A DNA stretch of 64,000 nucleotides. Source: SUG1106 sp051883095. Its GTDB lineage: Bacteria > Bacillota > Clostridia > Peptostreptococcales > Anaerovoracaceae. This document shows positions 1 through 7,327 of the stretch, in pieces. Position 1 is the stretch's first letter; every line of letters begins with the position of its first letter. Location of the stretch: NCBI GenBank assembly GCA_051883095.1, contig JBJETB010000024.1, positions 9,621 through 73,620 of the forward strand. Reading direction: 5' to 3'. The notes beneath the pieces were generated by a model. That model did not search any database and was not told the origin of the DNA. It saw only the letters and a program-made list of their open reading frames with translations. A program made the translations under genes and the position numbers.

Positions 1-8
1 TTCTGTCA

Positions 9-680
9 TTATGACATATATTCTCCGCTGTAGCTTACCAGAGTGGCATCATTAACGCCGTCAATTTCACAGAGCCTGTTTATGAAGGATGTTGAAGGAT
101 CCTTAAGCCTTACCTCTGCAGAGACCTCTATGCCCGCCTGACTTACGGTCTTGGCCTTCACCACGGTTTTGGCTGCATTTTCACGGACAAGGGCCATAGC
201 CTTTTCTTCACCTGACTCATCGGAGAGGCGAAGCACCAGCATGTAGGGGCTTTCGTGAGTTTTACGACTCGCCATGATGTAGAGAACAACTCCTATAATA
301 GCGGAGCCTATGAGAGCCAGAGGGATAAGTCCCGCACCTACTACTATACCCGCTGCAATGGCCCAGAAAAGGTAGACAATTTCAACAGGCTCTTTGATGG
401 CTGCGCGGAATCTCACGATGGAGAGTGCACCTACCATTCCCAGGGACAGGATGACATTTGAGGTTACGGCCATTATAACCAGTGTGGTAACAAGTGTGAG
501 TCCTATAAGAGTAAGCGCAAAGTTTGAAGAATACATGATTCCCGCGCAGGTTTTCCTGTAAATGAGAAAAATAAAAAGTCCGATGATGAGGGCAAAGAGA
601 AGGCCCAGGAGCGTATCTGTAACTGAAAAACTGGAAACGCTTTCTAAAAAGCTGGATTTAAAAATATCATTAAATGTCAT
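9..680 (-). CDS. DUF4956 membrane protein
   Basis: This 223-residue protein has about four hydrophobic segments (roughly residues 24-42, 53-72, 76-92 and 102-137), followed by a soluble tail of about 85 residues. It matches the DUF4956 family from memory. In that family the gene commonly sits beside a VTC-domain gene, as it does here, 15 bases downstream of it on the same strand. The start is set by GGAGG at 690-694, which lies against the stop of the upstream gene and implies translational coupling. The molecular function is unknown; a membrane partner for polyphosphate synthesis or transport is an inference from the pairing only. Confidence 0.85.
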   Translation of the reverse strand: MTFNDIFKSSFLESVSSFSVTDTLLGLLFALIIGLFIFLIYRKTCAGIMYSSNFALTLIGLTLVTTLVIMAVTSNVILSLGMVGALSIVRFRAAIKEPVEIVYLFWAIAAGIVVGAGLIPLALIGSAIIGVVLYIMASRKTHESPYMLVLRLSDESGEEKAMALVRENAAKTVVKAKTVSQAGIEVSAEVRLKDPSTSFINRLCEIDGVNDATLVSYSGEYMS

Positions 681-695
681 AATTGTTTTCCTCCA

Positions 696-1388
696 TTAAA
701 TAATTGCTCTGCAGCGTGCGTATTTGGAAAATGACTGCAGCTGCGGTATGTCACAGCCTAAAAGCTGCTCTATGATCTGGGGCAGGTATCTGTCGTATTT
801 GACCTCCAGAACCGCACCCGGCACAGGCATCCAGCCCGCCGTCTTTTCTGAAAAAAATAATTCCGGTTCCGAGCAGGAAAGCAGCTCAGTGTCAAGGGTG
901 ACCCTGACATTTCCCGGCCCGTAGACAAAAGCCTCACGCCTGTAGCGTACCGCTGATTTAGGCCTCAGAAGCTGGGTCTGCATTTTTATTCCCAGTTCAC
1001 GGACCAGAGGCTCATCATACTGAGTGAGATTCAGGTAGTCGCAGTTCATAATGCTGCGGCATACCGGGGAACATATGAGTGCAGATGACTTCAGGCAAAG
1101 ACCGCTATGCTTCTGCTTCTTTTCCAGCATAACTCTGTCGGTGGAACGGCCGTAATACCTTAGTCTGAATTTTTCACGCCGATTGAGCCCATATTGCTTT
1201 TCCTTCAAAGCCTTGTCGAAACAGTTGTCGAAGTAGAGGCTGGTAACAGTGTAGCTGCCGTCTGCATCTGAGTGGGGATCCCGCAGCATGACAGACTGAA
1301 GCCTCTGATGCAGAACGTTCATAAAGGCAGGGTTAAGCTGATACTTAAGTTCGTGCCTGTAAAACGGCACATTTGGGGTCTGGTTCAT
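696..1388 (-). CDS. VTC-domain protein (polyphosphate polymerase-like)
   Basis: The product is a 230-residue protein resembling the VTC catalytic domain, the tunnel-shaped fold that makes polyphosphate from ATP in yeast Vtc4. Typical basic and acidic family motifs are visible: RHELKYQL near the N-terminus, RLRYYG, LEKKQKHSG, SAVRYRREAF and LEVKYDRYLP near the C-terminus. The frame is open up to 1427, but AAGGAGGT at about 1394-1401 is correctly spaced only for the ATG at 1388, which gives the N-terminus MNQTPN. It is translated just ahead of the DUF4956 gene, a common pairing. The catalytic assignment rests on family resemblance. Confidence 0.85.
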   Translation of the reverse strand: MNQTPNVPFYRHELKYQLNPAFMNVLHQRLQSVMLRDPHSDADGSYTVTSLYFDNCFDKALKEKQYGLNRREKFRLRYYGRSTDRVMLEKKQKHSGLCLKSSALICSPVCRSIMNCDYLNLTQYDEPLVRELGIKMQTQLLRPKSAVRYRREAFVYGPGNVRVTLDTELLSCSEPELFFSEKTAGWMPVPGAVLEVKYDRYLPQIIEQLLGCDIPQLQSFSKYARCRAII

Positions 1389-1475
1389 TGTTGTTAACCT
1401 CCTTTTTACAGATTCATAATAAACCATGTTACCGTGAAAAAAATGTCAGATTTGAGGGAATTAAATGTAACAAAT

Positions 1476-1504
1476 TTGTTTTTTAAGTGAAACAGTGGTA
1501 TAAT
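1476..1504 (+). promoter_or_regulatory. sigma-A promoter of the EcsC-family gene
   Basis: TTGTTT (1476-1481) and TATAAT (1499-1504) are separated by 17 bases and lie 45 bases upstream of the ATG at 1549. Confidence 0.6.
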
Positions 1505-1548
1505 AAAACCGTATAACGCATGAGATTTTCAGGGAAAGGGGGATAAAG

Positions 1549-2364
1549 ATGGCAGCATCAAGGAAGAAGACACCGTGGGAACAGGAATGGCATGACCTTG
1601 CCAGGAAGGAAGAGAAATTTATCGCCCGGAGAAAGGAAGGTCCCACATCTGTTCTGGTAAAAAAGCTGGACCGTTTCATACCGGAGAAACTGAGCGGAAC
1701 TCTCAATGCCGCGTTTTTTAAAGGGTTTCAGCTTATTTTTGAAAAGGGTACAGGTATAATCGAAAAGACATATAACAAGGATAAAAAAGAAGCTGATTTT
1801 AAGGTGGATACCTATGCCCATGAACTTATGAACAACAAGAAATCGGCAAGGACCTTCACCAGGAGGGCCAAGTCAGCCAAGGCTGCAAACCTGATGATTT
1901 CCAGTGTGGAGGGTATCGGCCTGGGACTGGTAGGAGCCGGAATTCCAGACATACCTCTTTTTATCACAATGGTCCTGAAGAGCGTATATGAAGTGGCGCT
2001 GAGTTTTGGGTATGAATATGAAAGCGACGAGGAAAAGATTTTTATTCTCAAGGTTATAGAAGCCGCCATGTGCGATGAGGATGAATTTATAAGAAAAAAC
2101 AGTGAGTTAAACGATATCATCGACTATATAGCATCAAACGGTGACGAAATAGGAAGATGGAACATAGACAAGGAAGAGCAGATGCGTGCTACTTCCCGGG
2201 GACTTTCAGAGGAGATGATATACACAAAGTTCCTGCAGGGCCAGTTTGTGGTCGGTATCGCAGGAGGGATTTTTGACCCCATTTATGTTAACAGAATCAG
2301 CAACTATGCTGTTCTGAAATACAGGAGGAGGTTTCTGAGAAGCAAGATGGCTCAGGAAAAATAA
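1549..2364 (+). CDS. EcsC family protein
   Basis: This 271-residue protein resembles the EcsC family (EcsC is the third gene of the B. subtilis ecs locus; its biochemical function is unknown). The N-terminal 100 residues are highly charged. A glycine-rich hydrophobic stretch follows (about residues 121-145, with the string GLGLVGAGIPDIP), and a second one lies near residues 228-245 (VVGIAGGIFDP); both are characteristic of the family. The start follows a strong AAGGGGG about 8 bases upstream. It appears monocistronic, with its own promoter at 1476-1504. Confidence 0.85.
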   Translation: MAASRKKTPWEQEWHDLARKEEKFIARRKEGPTSVLVKKLDRFIPEKLSGTLNAAFFKGFQLIFEKGTGIIEKTYNKDKKEADFKVDTYAHELMNNKKSARTFTRRAKSAKAANLMISSVEGIGLGLVGAGIPDIPLFITMVLKSVYEVALSFGYEYESDEEKIFILKVIEAAMCDEDEFIRKNSELNDIIDYIASNGDEIGRWNIDKEEQMRATSRGLSEEMIYTKFLQGQFVVGIAGGIFDPIYVNRISNYAVLKYRRRFLRSKMAQEK

Positions 2365-2404
2365 AGAATATAAAAGCCTGAAGCCGGTCTTCCGGAAAAC
2401 CGAA

Positions 2405-2446
2405 GTGAGTTCGAGACCTTCCTCACTATAAACAAAACTAAAGGAG
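2405..2446 (+). promoter_or_regulatory. preQ1-I riboswitch
   Basis: The stem GTGAG (2405-2409)/CTCAC (2422-2426) encloses the loop TTCGAGACCTTC. An A-rich tail TATAAACAAAACTAA follows and runs into AGGAG. Loop CCTT (2417-2420) can pair with AAGG (2441-2444) to form the H-type pseudoknot typical of preQ1-I aptamers. That pairing would bury the Shine-Dalgarno of queT, which implies translational shut-off by preQ1. Size, tail and the downstream gene all agree with the class. Confidence 0.88.
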
Positions 2447-2454
2447 ACAGAAAA

Positions 2455-2952
2455 ATGAACAAGAAAACAATTAACCTGACCTGGGCGGCGCTGATTGCCG
2501 CTCTCTACGTGGTGCTGACATTTGTCGCCAATCTGGCGGGACTTGCCAGCGGAGCCATCCAGGTGCGTCTTTCAGAGATGCTTACCATACTGCCGCTCTT
2601 TACCTGGGCGGCGGTGCCGGGACTGGCCATAGGCTGCGTGCTGGCCAATATGCTTACGGGATGCGCGCTGTGGGATATAGTCTTCGGATCGATGGCAACT
2701 CTGCTTGGGGCCCTGGGCACCTATTATATAGGGCGCAGAAAGCCTGTACTGGGGCCTGTGTTTCCCATCGTGAGCAATGCACTCATAGTACCGCTGGTAC
2801 TGCAATATGTATACGGACTTGAAGGAAGCTACTGGTATTTCATGGCTACCGTCGGTGCAGGAGAAATAATTTCCTGTGGGCTTCTGGGGTGGCTGATGTA
2901 CAGAGGACTGAAGCGTACGGGAATATTTGCCGGGACAGGTGATAATAAATAA
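2455..2952 (+). CDS. queT: QueT family queuosine-precursor transporter
   Basis: This 165-residue integral membrane protein has about five hydrophobic helices and resembles the QueT family, small S-component-like transporters for queuosine precursors (preQ0/preQ1) that work with an energy-coupling module. The family N-terminal pattern is present: a first helix ALIAALYVVLTF followed by the segment QVRLSEMLTILP, and later CALWDIVFGSMATL. The adjacent preQ1-I riboswitch independently supports the substrate. The ATG is preceded by AAAGGAGA, which the riboswitch can sequester. It is followed after 13 bases by the FTR-like gene, so the two are probably cotranscribed. Confidence 0.9.
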   Translation: MNKKTINLTWAALIAALYVVLTFVANLAGLASGAIQVRLSEMLTILPLFTWAAVPGLAIGCVLANMLTGCALWDIVFGSMATLLGALGTYYIGRRKPVLGPVFPIVSNALIVPLVLQYVYGLEGSYWYFMATVGAGEIISCGLLGWLMYRGLKRTGIFAGTGDNK

Positions 2953-2965
2953 AAGGAGTGAAAAT

Positions 2966-3166
2966 ATGGCAGTAAGACTTAACGAAGACAAGGAACTTGT
3001 AGCAAGTATCAAAGAAGGACTTAAGCGTAAGGACGGCTATTGCCCGTGCCGGTTCGAGAAAACCGAAGAAAACAAATGCATCTGCCAGGAGTTCAGAAAT
3101 CAGATCGCGGATCCTGAATTCGAAGGCTACTGCCACTGCATGCTTTATTACAAAACAAGAGATTAG
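2966..3166 (+). CDS. ferredoxin-thioredoxin reductase catalytic-chain-like mini-protein
   Basis: This 66-residue protein carries three Cys-x-Cys pairs at residues 26/28, 38/40 and 56/58 (CPC, CIC, CHC). That is the signature of the catalytic subunit of ferredoxin-thioredoxin reductase, which holds a [4Fe-4S] cluster next to a redox disulfide. It is shorter than plant-type FTR chains, and no variable-chain or dedicated thioredoxin gene is nearby. The frame is open upstream to 2927, but AAAGGAG at 2952-2958 fixes the start at ATG 2966. Electron donor and target are unknown. Confidence 0.85.
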   Translation: MAVRLNEDKELVASIKEGLKRKDGYCPCRFEKTEENKCICQEFRNQIADPEFEGYCHCMLYYKTRD

Positions 3167-3180
3167 AAAGAGGTATAGTT

Positions 3181-4134
3181 ATGAAAATTGTTTTGCTGGA
3201 ACCACTTGGAGTTCCAAAAGAAAGAATTGAAAGTCTGGCAGCGCCTTTTGTGGAGGCAGGTCATGAATTTACGCCTTATTATACTCTGGCCGCTGATGAA
3301 TCAGAGCAGCTGGAGAGAGTGAAAGATGCTGATGTTATCATTATGGCAAACCATCCGCTGAGCGCAGATGTTATCGAAAAATGTGATAATCTCAAGTACA
3401 TATCCGTTGCTTTTGTGGGTATAGACCATATCGGTAAAGCTGCATGTCAGGCAAAGGGAATCAATATATCCAATGCTGCGGGCTACTGTGATGATGCCGT
3501 GGCTGAGCTCAGCATCGGCCTGGCAATGGACTGTCTGAGAAACATAAGTGCAGTCAACGGTGTTATAAGACATGGAGGAACCAAAGACGGACTTGTGGGT
3601 CACGAACTTCACGGAAGAACTGTGGGCGTTATTGGCACAGGCAGAATAGGCAGAGCCACTGCAAAACTGTTTAAGGCATTTGGATGCAGTCTGCTTGGTT
3701 ACAGCAGAACGAAGCACGAAGAAGCCGAGGCAGAGGGAATACGTTATGTGAATCTGGATGAGCTTCTGAAGGAGAGCGATATCGTAACTGTTCATACACC
3801 TCTGACAGATGAGACCAGAAATCTTCTCAGCAGAGAAAAAATCGCGCTTATGAAGGAAAGCGCAATTCTCATAAATACATCACGCGGACCTGTTGTGGAC
3901 AATGCTGCCCTTGCAGAGGCCCTCAACGAAGGCAGGCTGGCAGGCGCAGGCATCGATGTATTTGATGGTGAACCGCCGCTGCCTGAGGATTATCCGCTGC
4001 TTCACGCCAAAAATGTGGTATGTACGCCCCATGTAGGATTCGCTACTGTTGAATCTATAGACAGAAGAGCCGAAATCGTATTTGACAATGTGGCCAGATG
4101 GATGGAAGGCACTGTACAGAACAAGATGCTGTAA
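3181..4134 (+). CDS. D-isomer-specific 2-hydroxyacid dehydrogenase
   Basis: This 317-residue NAD(P)-dependent dehydrogenase belongs to the phosphoglycerate/glyoxylate/lactate dehydrogenase superfamily. The Rossmann motif VGVIGTGRIGRA lies near residues 147-158. The catalytic Arg is in INTSRGPVVD, the Glu in DVFDGEPP and the His in TPHVGFAT. There is no ACT or other regulatory domain, so it is not a typical SerA with serine feedback. It follows the FTR-like gene by 14 bases with an AGAGGT ribosome binding site, in one transcription unit with queT, and ends at a strong terminator. The substrate cannot be read from the sequence. Confidence 0.88.
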   Translation: MKIVLLEPLGVPKERIESLAAPFVEAGHEFTPYYTLAADESEQLERVKDADVIIMANHPLSADVIEKCDNLKYISVAFVGIDHIGKAACQAKGINISNAAGYCDDAVAELSIGLAMDCLRNISAVNGVIRHGGTKDGLVGHELHGRTVGVIGTGRIGRATAKLFKAFGCSLLGYSRTKHEEAEAEGIRYVNLDELLKESDIVTVHTPLTDETRNLLSREKIALMKESAILINTSRGPVVDNAALAEALNEGRLAGAGIDVFDGEPPLPEDYPLLHAKNVVCTPHVGFATVESIDRRAEIVFDNVARWMEGTVQNKML

Positions 4135-4154
4135 TCAATGGCTATAATAAAAGG

Positions 4155-4186
4155 AAACCCGCAGGCTTGAAAAGCTTGCGGGTTTT
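4155..4186 (+). terminator. intrinsic terminator after the queT operon
   Basis: A 14-bp stem (4155-4168 with 4172-4185, one G-T pair) closes a very short loop and is followed by a T-run. It may also serve the opposite strand, since the next gene converges on it. Confidence 0.85.
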
Positions 4187-4214
4187 GCACAAGTTTTGCA
4201 CAATATAAAGATTT

Positions 4215-4517
4215 TTAGCTCAATATCCTCAGACCTCCGATAAGAGGTACTGCCTTTTCCTGGCCCTGCACAGCATATACAAGACCCATGAGCCATAATA
4301 CGAAAATAATCAGATAACCGATAGGAATAGCGAGCCATCCGATAATAGGTATAAAGGCAAGAACTTTGCCTATAACTCCCCATATGATATTGGCCAGGAT
4401 GAGTACCAGAGACTGGTTAAGATGAAATTTTGACTCATCACGGGTACCGCACAGAAGAGCGATAACCCATCCTACTATTGTAATGTATGCAACTATATCA
4501 GTTCCTTTTTTAGTCAT
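4215..4517 (-). CDS. DUF4870-like small membrane protein
   Basis: This 100-residue protein has three hydrophobic segments: residues 8-25; the long stretch 37-60, which ends in the Pro-rich FIPIIGWLAIP; and 65-84. The pattern, with HLNQSLVLIL after the first helix, resembles the DUF4870/Tic20-like small membrane proteins of Firmicutes, whose function is unknown. The start is preceded by AAAGGAGG with good spacing. It lies downstream of the C_GCAxxG_C_C gene on the same strand, with a 22-base gap. Confidence 0.75.
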   Translation of the reverse strand: MTKKGTDIVAYITIVGWVIALLCGTRDESKFHLNQSLVLILANIIWGVIGKVLAFIPIIGWLAIPIGYLIIFVLWLMGLVYAVQGQEKAVPLIGGLRILS

Positions 4518-4539
4518 TTCAAATCCTCCTTTTACCCCA

Positions 4540-4944
4540 TTACAGTCCTAAAAGATATTTATCCAGAAGCTCCACGGCATCACCGATATATTCGTCACAG
4601 CTTTTCAGTGGGGTTCCTGTATCCACACCTTTAAGCTCGCGGCATATTATGGAGCAGTTTCTGTCGGCAAACTCTCTGGTAAGAGTCTGCATCATCTCGT
4701 AACACTCCTTTTTTGTGGACGGCTGGTCCAGGTTGCCATCGCTGATTTTAAGGCCTGTAACCATGGCCATGCCGCTGACGGCACCGCAGGTGCCCATTGT
4801 ACCCATGCCGTAACCCAGAGCCTCAGCCATTCTGAATGCCTGTACAGGATCGGCTCCCATAACGTTGCAGAAAGCGCAGACTACAGACTGTGCACAGTTG
4901 AAACCATGTTTATGTAAATAAATTGCTTGTTCTCTTCTCTCCAT
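4540..4944 (-). CDS. C_GCAxxG_C_C family redox-like protein
   Basis: A protein of 134 residues with the conserved Cys pattern of this family: FNCAQSVV near the N-terminus, GTCGAVSG in the middle (the GCAxxG-like motif), and later C-containing segments KECYEM and NCSIICREL. Members are thought to be redox-active or metal-binding; no enzymatic role is established. An upstream GTG at 4953 is in frame, but AGGTGA sits about 6 bases before ATG 4944, which I take as the start. It lies between the E2-like gene and a small membrane protein on the same strand. Confidence 0.82.
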   Translation of the reverse strand: MERREQAIYLHKHGFNCAQSVVCAFCNVMGADPVQAFRMAEALGYGMGTMGTCGAVSGMAMVTGLKISDGNLDQPSTKKECYEMMQTLTREFADRNCSIICRELKGVDTGTPLKSCDEYIGDAVELLDKYLLGL

Positions 4945-4968
4945 TGGAATCACCTATAAAATTTTACT

Positions 4969-5841
4969 TTATTTAACTATGAATTTAGGATTACTCTTTT
5001 TTACGTCAGGGTCCTTGACGACATGTTCAGGCGGAACCTCGAGAAGTTCAGGATTCCTGTAATATCTGTTAAGTTCTCTGAAGCAGCGGCCGTAGTAGTG
5101 ACCATTGGCGATACGCTCGTCAGTGACAATGCCCAGTGGCATAATTTTGGTTTCTTCCACAGTTTCACCGTTTTTTGCAATCTTCTTTTCCGGCTGACCC
5201 ATGGAAATGAAAATTCCTGTGGTTCCGAATTCATAAAGATGATGGTAGATTGCGTTTGTTCTTATTGAAGCCAGATTGGTTATAAACAGGCTTGTGTGGA
5301 AAGGGCTTGCGTTTATAATGGAAAACGGCAGAGTGAAATACTTGTCGATAAATTTAAGTACACCTACCGCAGCGCCCACCAGGAAAGGAATCCTCACAAG
5401 GCTTGCCATCAGTTTATCCAGTGCATTCTGGGATGTAGGCTGCTGTGTGCGTTCTATGGCCTCCTGCACCTTCTGGTTTACTGTAAAAATATCATCATCC
5501 AGATTAAAGTAAAGTTTGTTTACCGTATCGCTTGTCTTTCCGGGCTGCAGCGTCACGAAGGACACGCAGAAGTGATTGCGGGCATAGATTTTTCTGTTCA
5601 TTACAAACCGGTTGAGGAAAGGATTCTGAGAAGCTATTCTCAGAGCTCCGGCGATAATAATGCTCATATGGCTCATGTTTATGCCTTTCTTACGGCATTT
5701 TTTTATATAATCCTGCATTAAGTCCAGATCTATGTCTACAGTAACTGAGTTGGAAGCATCATAGCGGTAAGGCATGATATAAGGTACCAGTTCATACATG
5801 GCATCGTTGCCGCGAACGCGGTAACCATCGGTTCTATACAT
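4969..5841 (-). CDS. CAT/E2-fold acyltransferase-like protein with altered active site
   Basis: This 290-residue protein resembles the catalytic domain of 2-oxoacid dehydrogenase E2 subunits and chloramphenicol acetyltransferase. It has no lipoyl or subunit-binding domain, so it is not a classical E2. Fold markers are present: VDIDLDLMQDYI near the N-terminus, FSIINASPFHTSLFITNLASI in the middle and a TTGIFISMG strand. The C-terminal catalytic motif, normally His-x-x-x-Asp-Gly, reads ERIANG, so the catalytic His is Glu and the Asp is Asn. It may be non-catalytic or use other chemistry. AAGGAGGG precedes the ATG, and a promoter lies at 5889-5917. Confidence 0.75.
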   Translation of the reverse strand: MYRTDGYRVRGNDAMYELVPYIMPYRYDASNSVTVDIDLDLMQDYIKKCRKKGINMSHMSIIIAGALRIASQNPFLNRFVMNRKIYARNHFCVSFVTLQPGKTSDTVNKLYFNLDDDIFTVNQKVQEAIERTQQPTSQNALDKLMASLVRIPFLVGAAVGVLKFIDKYFTLPFSIINASPFHTSLFITNLASIRTNAIYHHLYEFGTTGIFISMGQPEKKIAKNGETVEETKIMPLGIVTDERIANGHYYGRCFRELNRYYRNPELLEVPPEHVVKDPDVKKSNPKFIVK

Positions 5842-5888
5842 AAAGTTGCCCTCCTTCTTGTTAAGAATGTGTTAATATATCCAAGTTT

Positions 5889-5917
5889 ATTATACATTAT
5901 CAACCACGTTATTACAA
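5889..5917 (-). promoter_or_regulatory. sigma-A promoter of the E2-like gene
   Basis: On the minus strand TTGTAA (5917-5912) and TATAAT (5894-5889) are 17 bases apart, about 48 bases upstream of the ATG at 5841. Confidence 0.65.
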
Positions 5918-6002
5918 GTTTTTTACCGCAAAGGCTCAGGATATGGTATACTAAAAATATAAGATTTGCTCAATACAGTTTATGAATAACAGGAAGAAAA
6001 AA

Positions 6003-7079
6003 ATGAAAAGTTGTCTTTTAAAGGAAGAAAATTTTAATACAAGCCGGTGGACAGGCGGGCAGACTAAAGAACTTGCCATTTACCCTGCGGAGAGTAAATA
6101 TCTGGACAGAAATTTTGTCTGGAGACTCAGCTCGGCAACTGTGGAGACGGATGAATCTGATTTTTCCAAGCTGCCGGATTACGACAGAGTCCTGATGGTG
6201 CTTGAGGGCGAAGTGGTTCTCAGCTATGAAGGAGAACGTGTCGCACGTCTCAAGGAACTGGAACAGGACCGTTTTGACGGAGCATGGAAGACCAGGAGTT
6301 TCGGCAAGATAACCGATTTTAACCTTATGGTCAGAAAGGGAAACGAAGGATATCTGGACCTTATATATCCTGAGACAGAGAAAAGAGATTTCGCTTCAAC
6401 TTTCGATACTCAGATGCCCCTGGCTACTCATGCACTTTACTGTAAGGAGGGATACGGAGTTGTGACCTGCGGAGGAGAGACTCATATGGTTTCGACGGGA
6501 CAGCTTCTTATTCTTGAATATAATGAGGGTGAGGCGCCATCATATTCAGTCATGGGAGAAGGTGTGATTATCCGTGCTCAGATTTTTTACGGAGATATGA
6601 GAAAGGAACTGTTTGCGGAGGAGATTCCGGCAGAAAAGCCTTCCTTTGATGATTTTAAATGCTGCATCTATCTGGCTAATATCCAGTTCAGATGGGCCAA
6701 GTACATAGTAAAGAAGCTTAAAACACAGTGGTTCGATGAAGCTCTCAGCGCAGCCATAAGGAAGGTGGAAAAGTTCTACCTGACCACTATAGTTTTCCTT
6801 GCGGGTTTCCTGGGCATTTTTGCCATGCTGATTTACGGACATATTTCCAATGGGTTAGCAGTGCTTCTGATTGCCGCTTGGATACTGGCAGATTGTTTGC
6901 TGGTGTCACCTCTTATTTATATGCCTTTCATGCCTAAACCTGTGAGAAAGCATATAAAGGATGTGAACAACCTGACACCTTATGAGCAGCGTGTCAGGGA
7001 AGAAGAGCTTGGACGCAACGAGCATCTGGAAAAGGTGATGAAGAAATATAAGAACAGCGGCAGGAATCTGGGAAATTAA
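6003..7079 (+). CDS. HutD-like cupin with C-terminal membrane segments
   Basis: The N-terminal 200 residues resemble the HutD/Ves family of bicupin proteins (FNTSRWTGGQTKELAIYP, then WRLSSATVE, then a DYDRVLMVLEGEV strand). HutD proteins accompany histidine degradation in some bacteria, but no hut gene is near. Beyond the cupin there is a linker, then two hydrophobic segments (about residues 260-282 and 287-310), and a charged tail. This is longer than standalone HutD (about 200 residues). An upstream in-frame ATG at 5982 has no ribosome binding site; AGGAAG precedes ATG 6003. The function is unknown. Confidence 0.75.
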   Translation: MKSCLLKEENFNTSRWTGGQTKELAIYPAESKYLDRNFVWRLSSATVETDESDFSKLPDYDRVLMVLEGEVVLSYEGERVARLKELEQDRFDGAWKTRSFGKITDFNLMVRKGNEGYLDLIYPETEKRDFASTFDTQMPLATHALYCKEGYGVVTCGGETHMVSTGQLLILEYNEGEAPSYSVMGEGVIIRAQIFYGDMRKELFAEEIPAEKPSFDDFKCCIYLANIQFRWAKYIVKKLKTQWFDEALSAAIRKVEKFYLTTIVFLAGFLGIFAMLIYGHISNGLAVLLIAAWILADCLLVSPLIYMPFMPKPVRKHIKDVNNLTPYEQRVREEELGRNEHLEKVMKKYKNSGRNLGN

Positions 7080-7097
7080 AAAAAATATGTGTTGAGG

Positions 7098-7138
7098 AAC
7101 CGTGTAGCAGTTGATATCAGCCGACTACACGGTTTTTT
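7098..7138 (+). terminator. intrinsic terminator after the HutD-like gene
   Basis: AACCGTGTAG (7098-7107) pairs with CTACACGGTT (7125-7134) and is followed by a T-run. Confidence 0.85.
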
Positions 7139-7266
7139 GTGCCTGAAAACACCGCTGGAGTATAATGCATACAACCTAAAAAAATAAAGAGAAAGTACAC
7201 TTTTTTTTTGATTTTTTAAGTAAGCGGCCTAAAAAAATCTATATCTTCGTAAAGTGCCGTTATCTA

Positions 7267-7295
7267 TTGTCAACCTTTTTCCTATCTAATAAAAT
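7267..7295 (+). promoter_or_regulatory. sigma-A promoter of the Na+-decarboxylase operon
   Basis: TTGTCA (7267-7272), a 17-base spacer and TAAAAT (7290-7295). The leader to the first ATG is only about 25 bases and carries AGAAGGAGGG. The region between the terminator and this promoter holds nothing else I recognise. Confidence 0.7.
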
Positions 7296-7327
7296 GTTGA
7301 CGAAATTAACAGAAGGAGGGACTAAAT

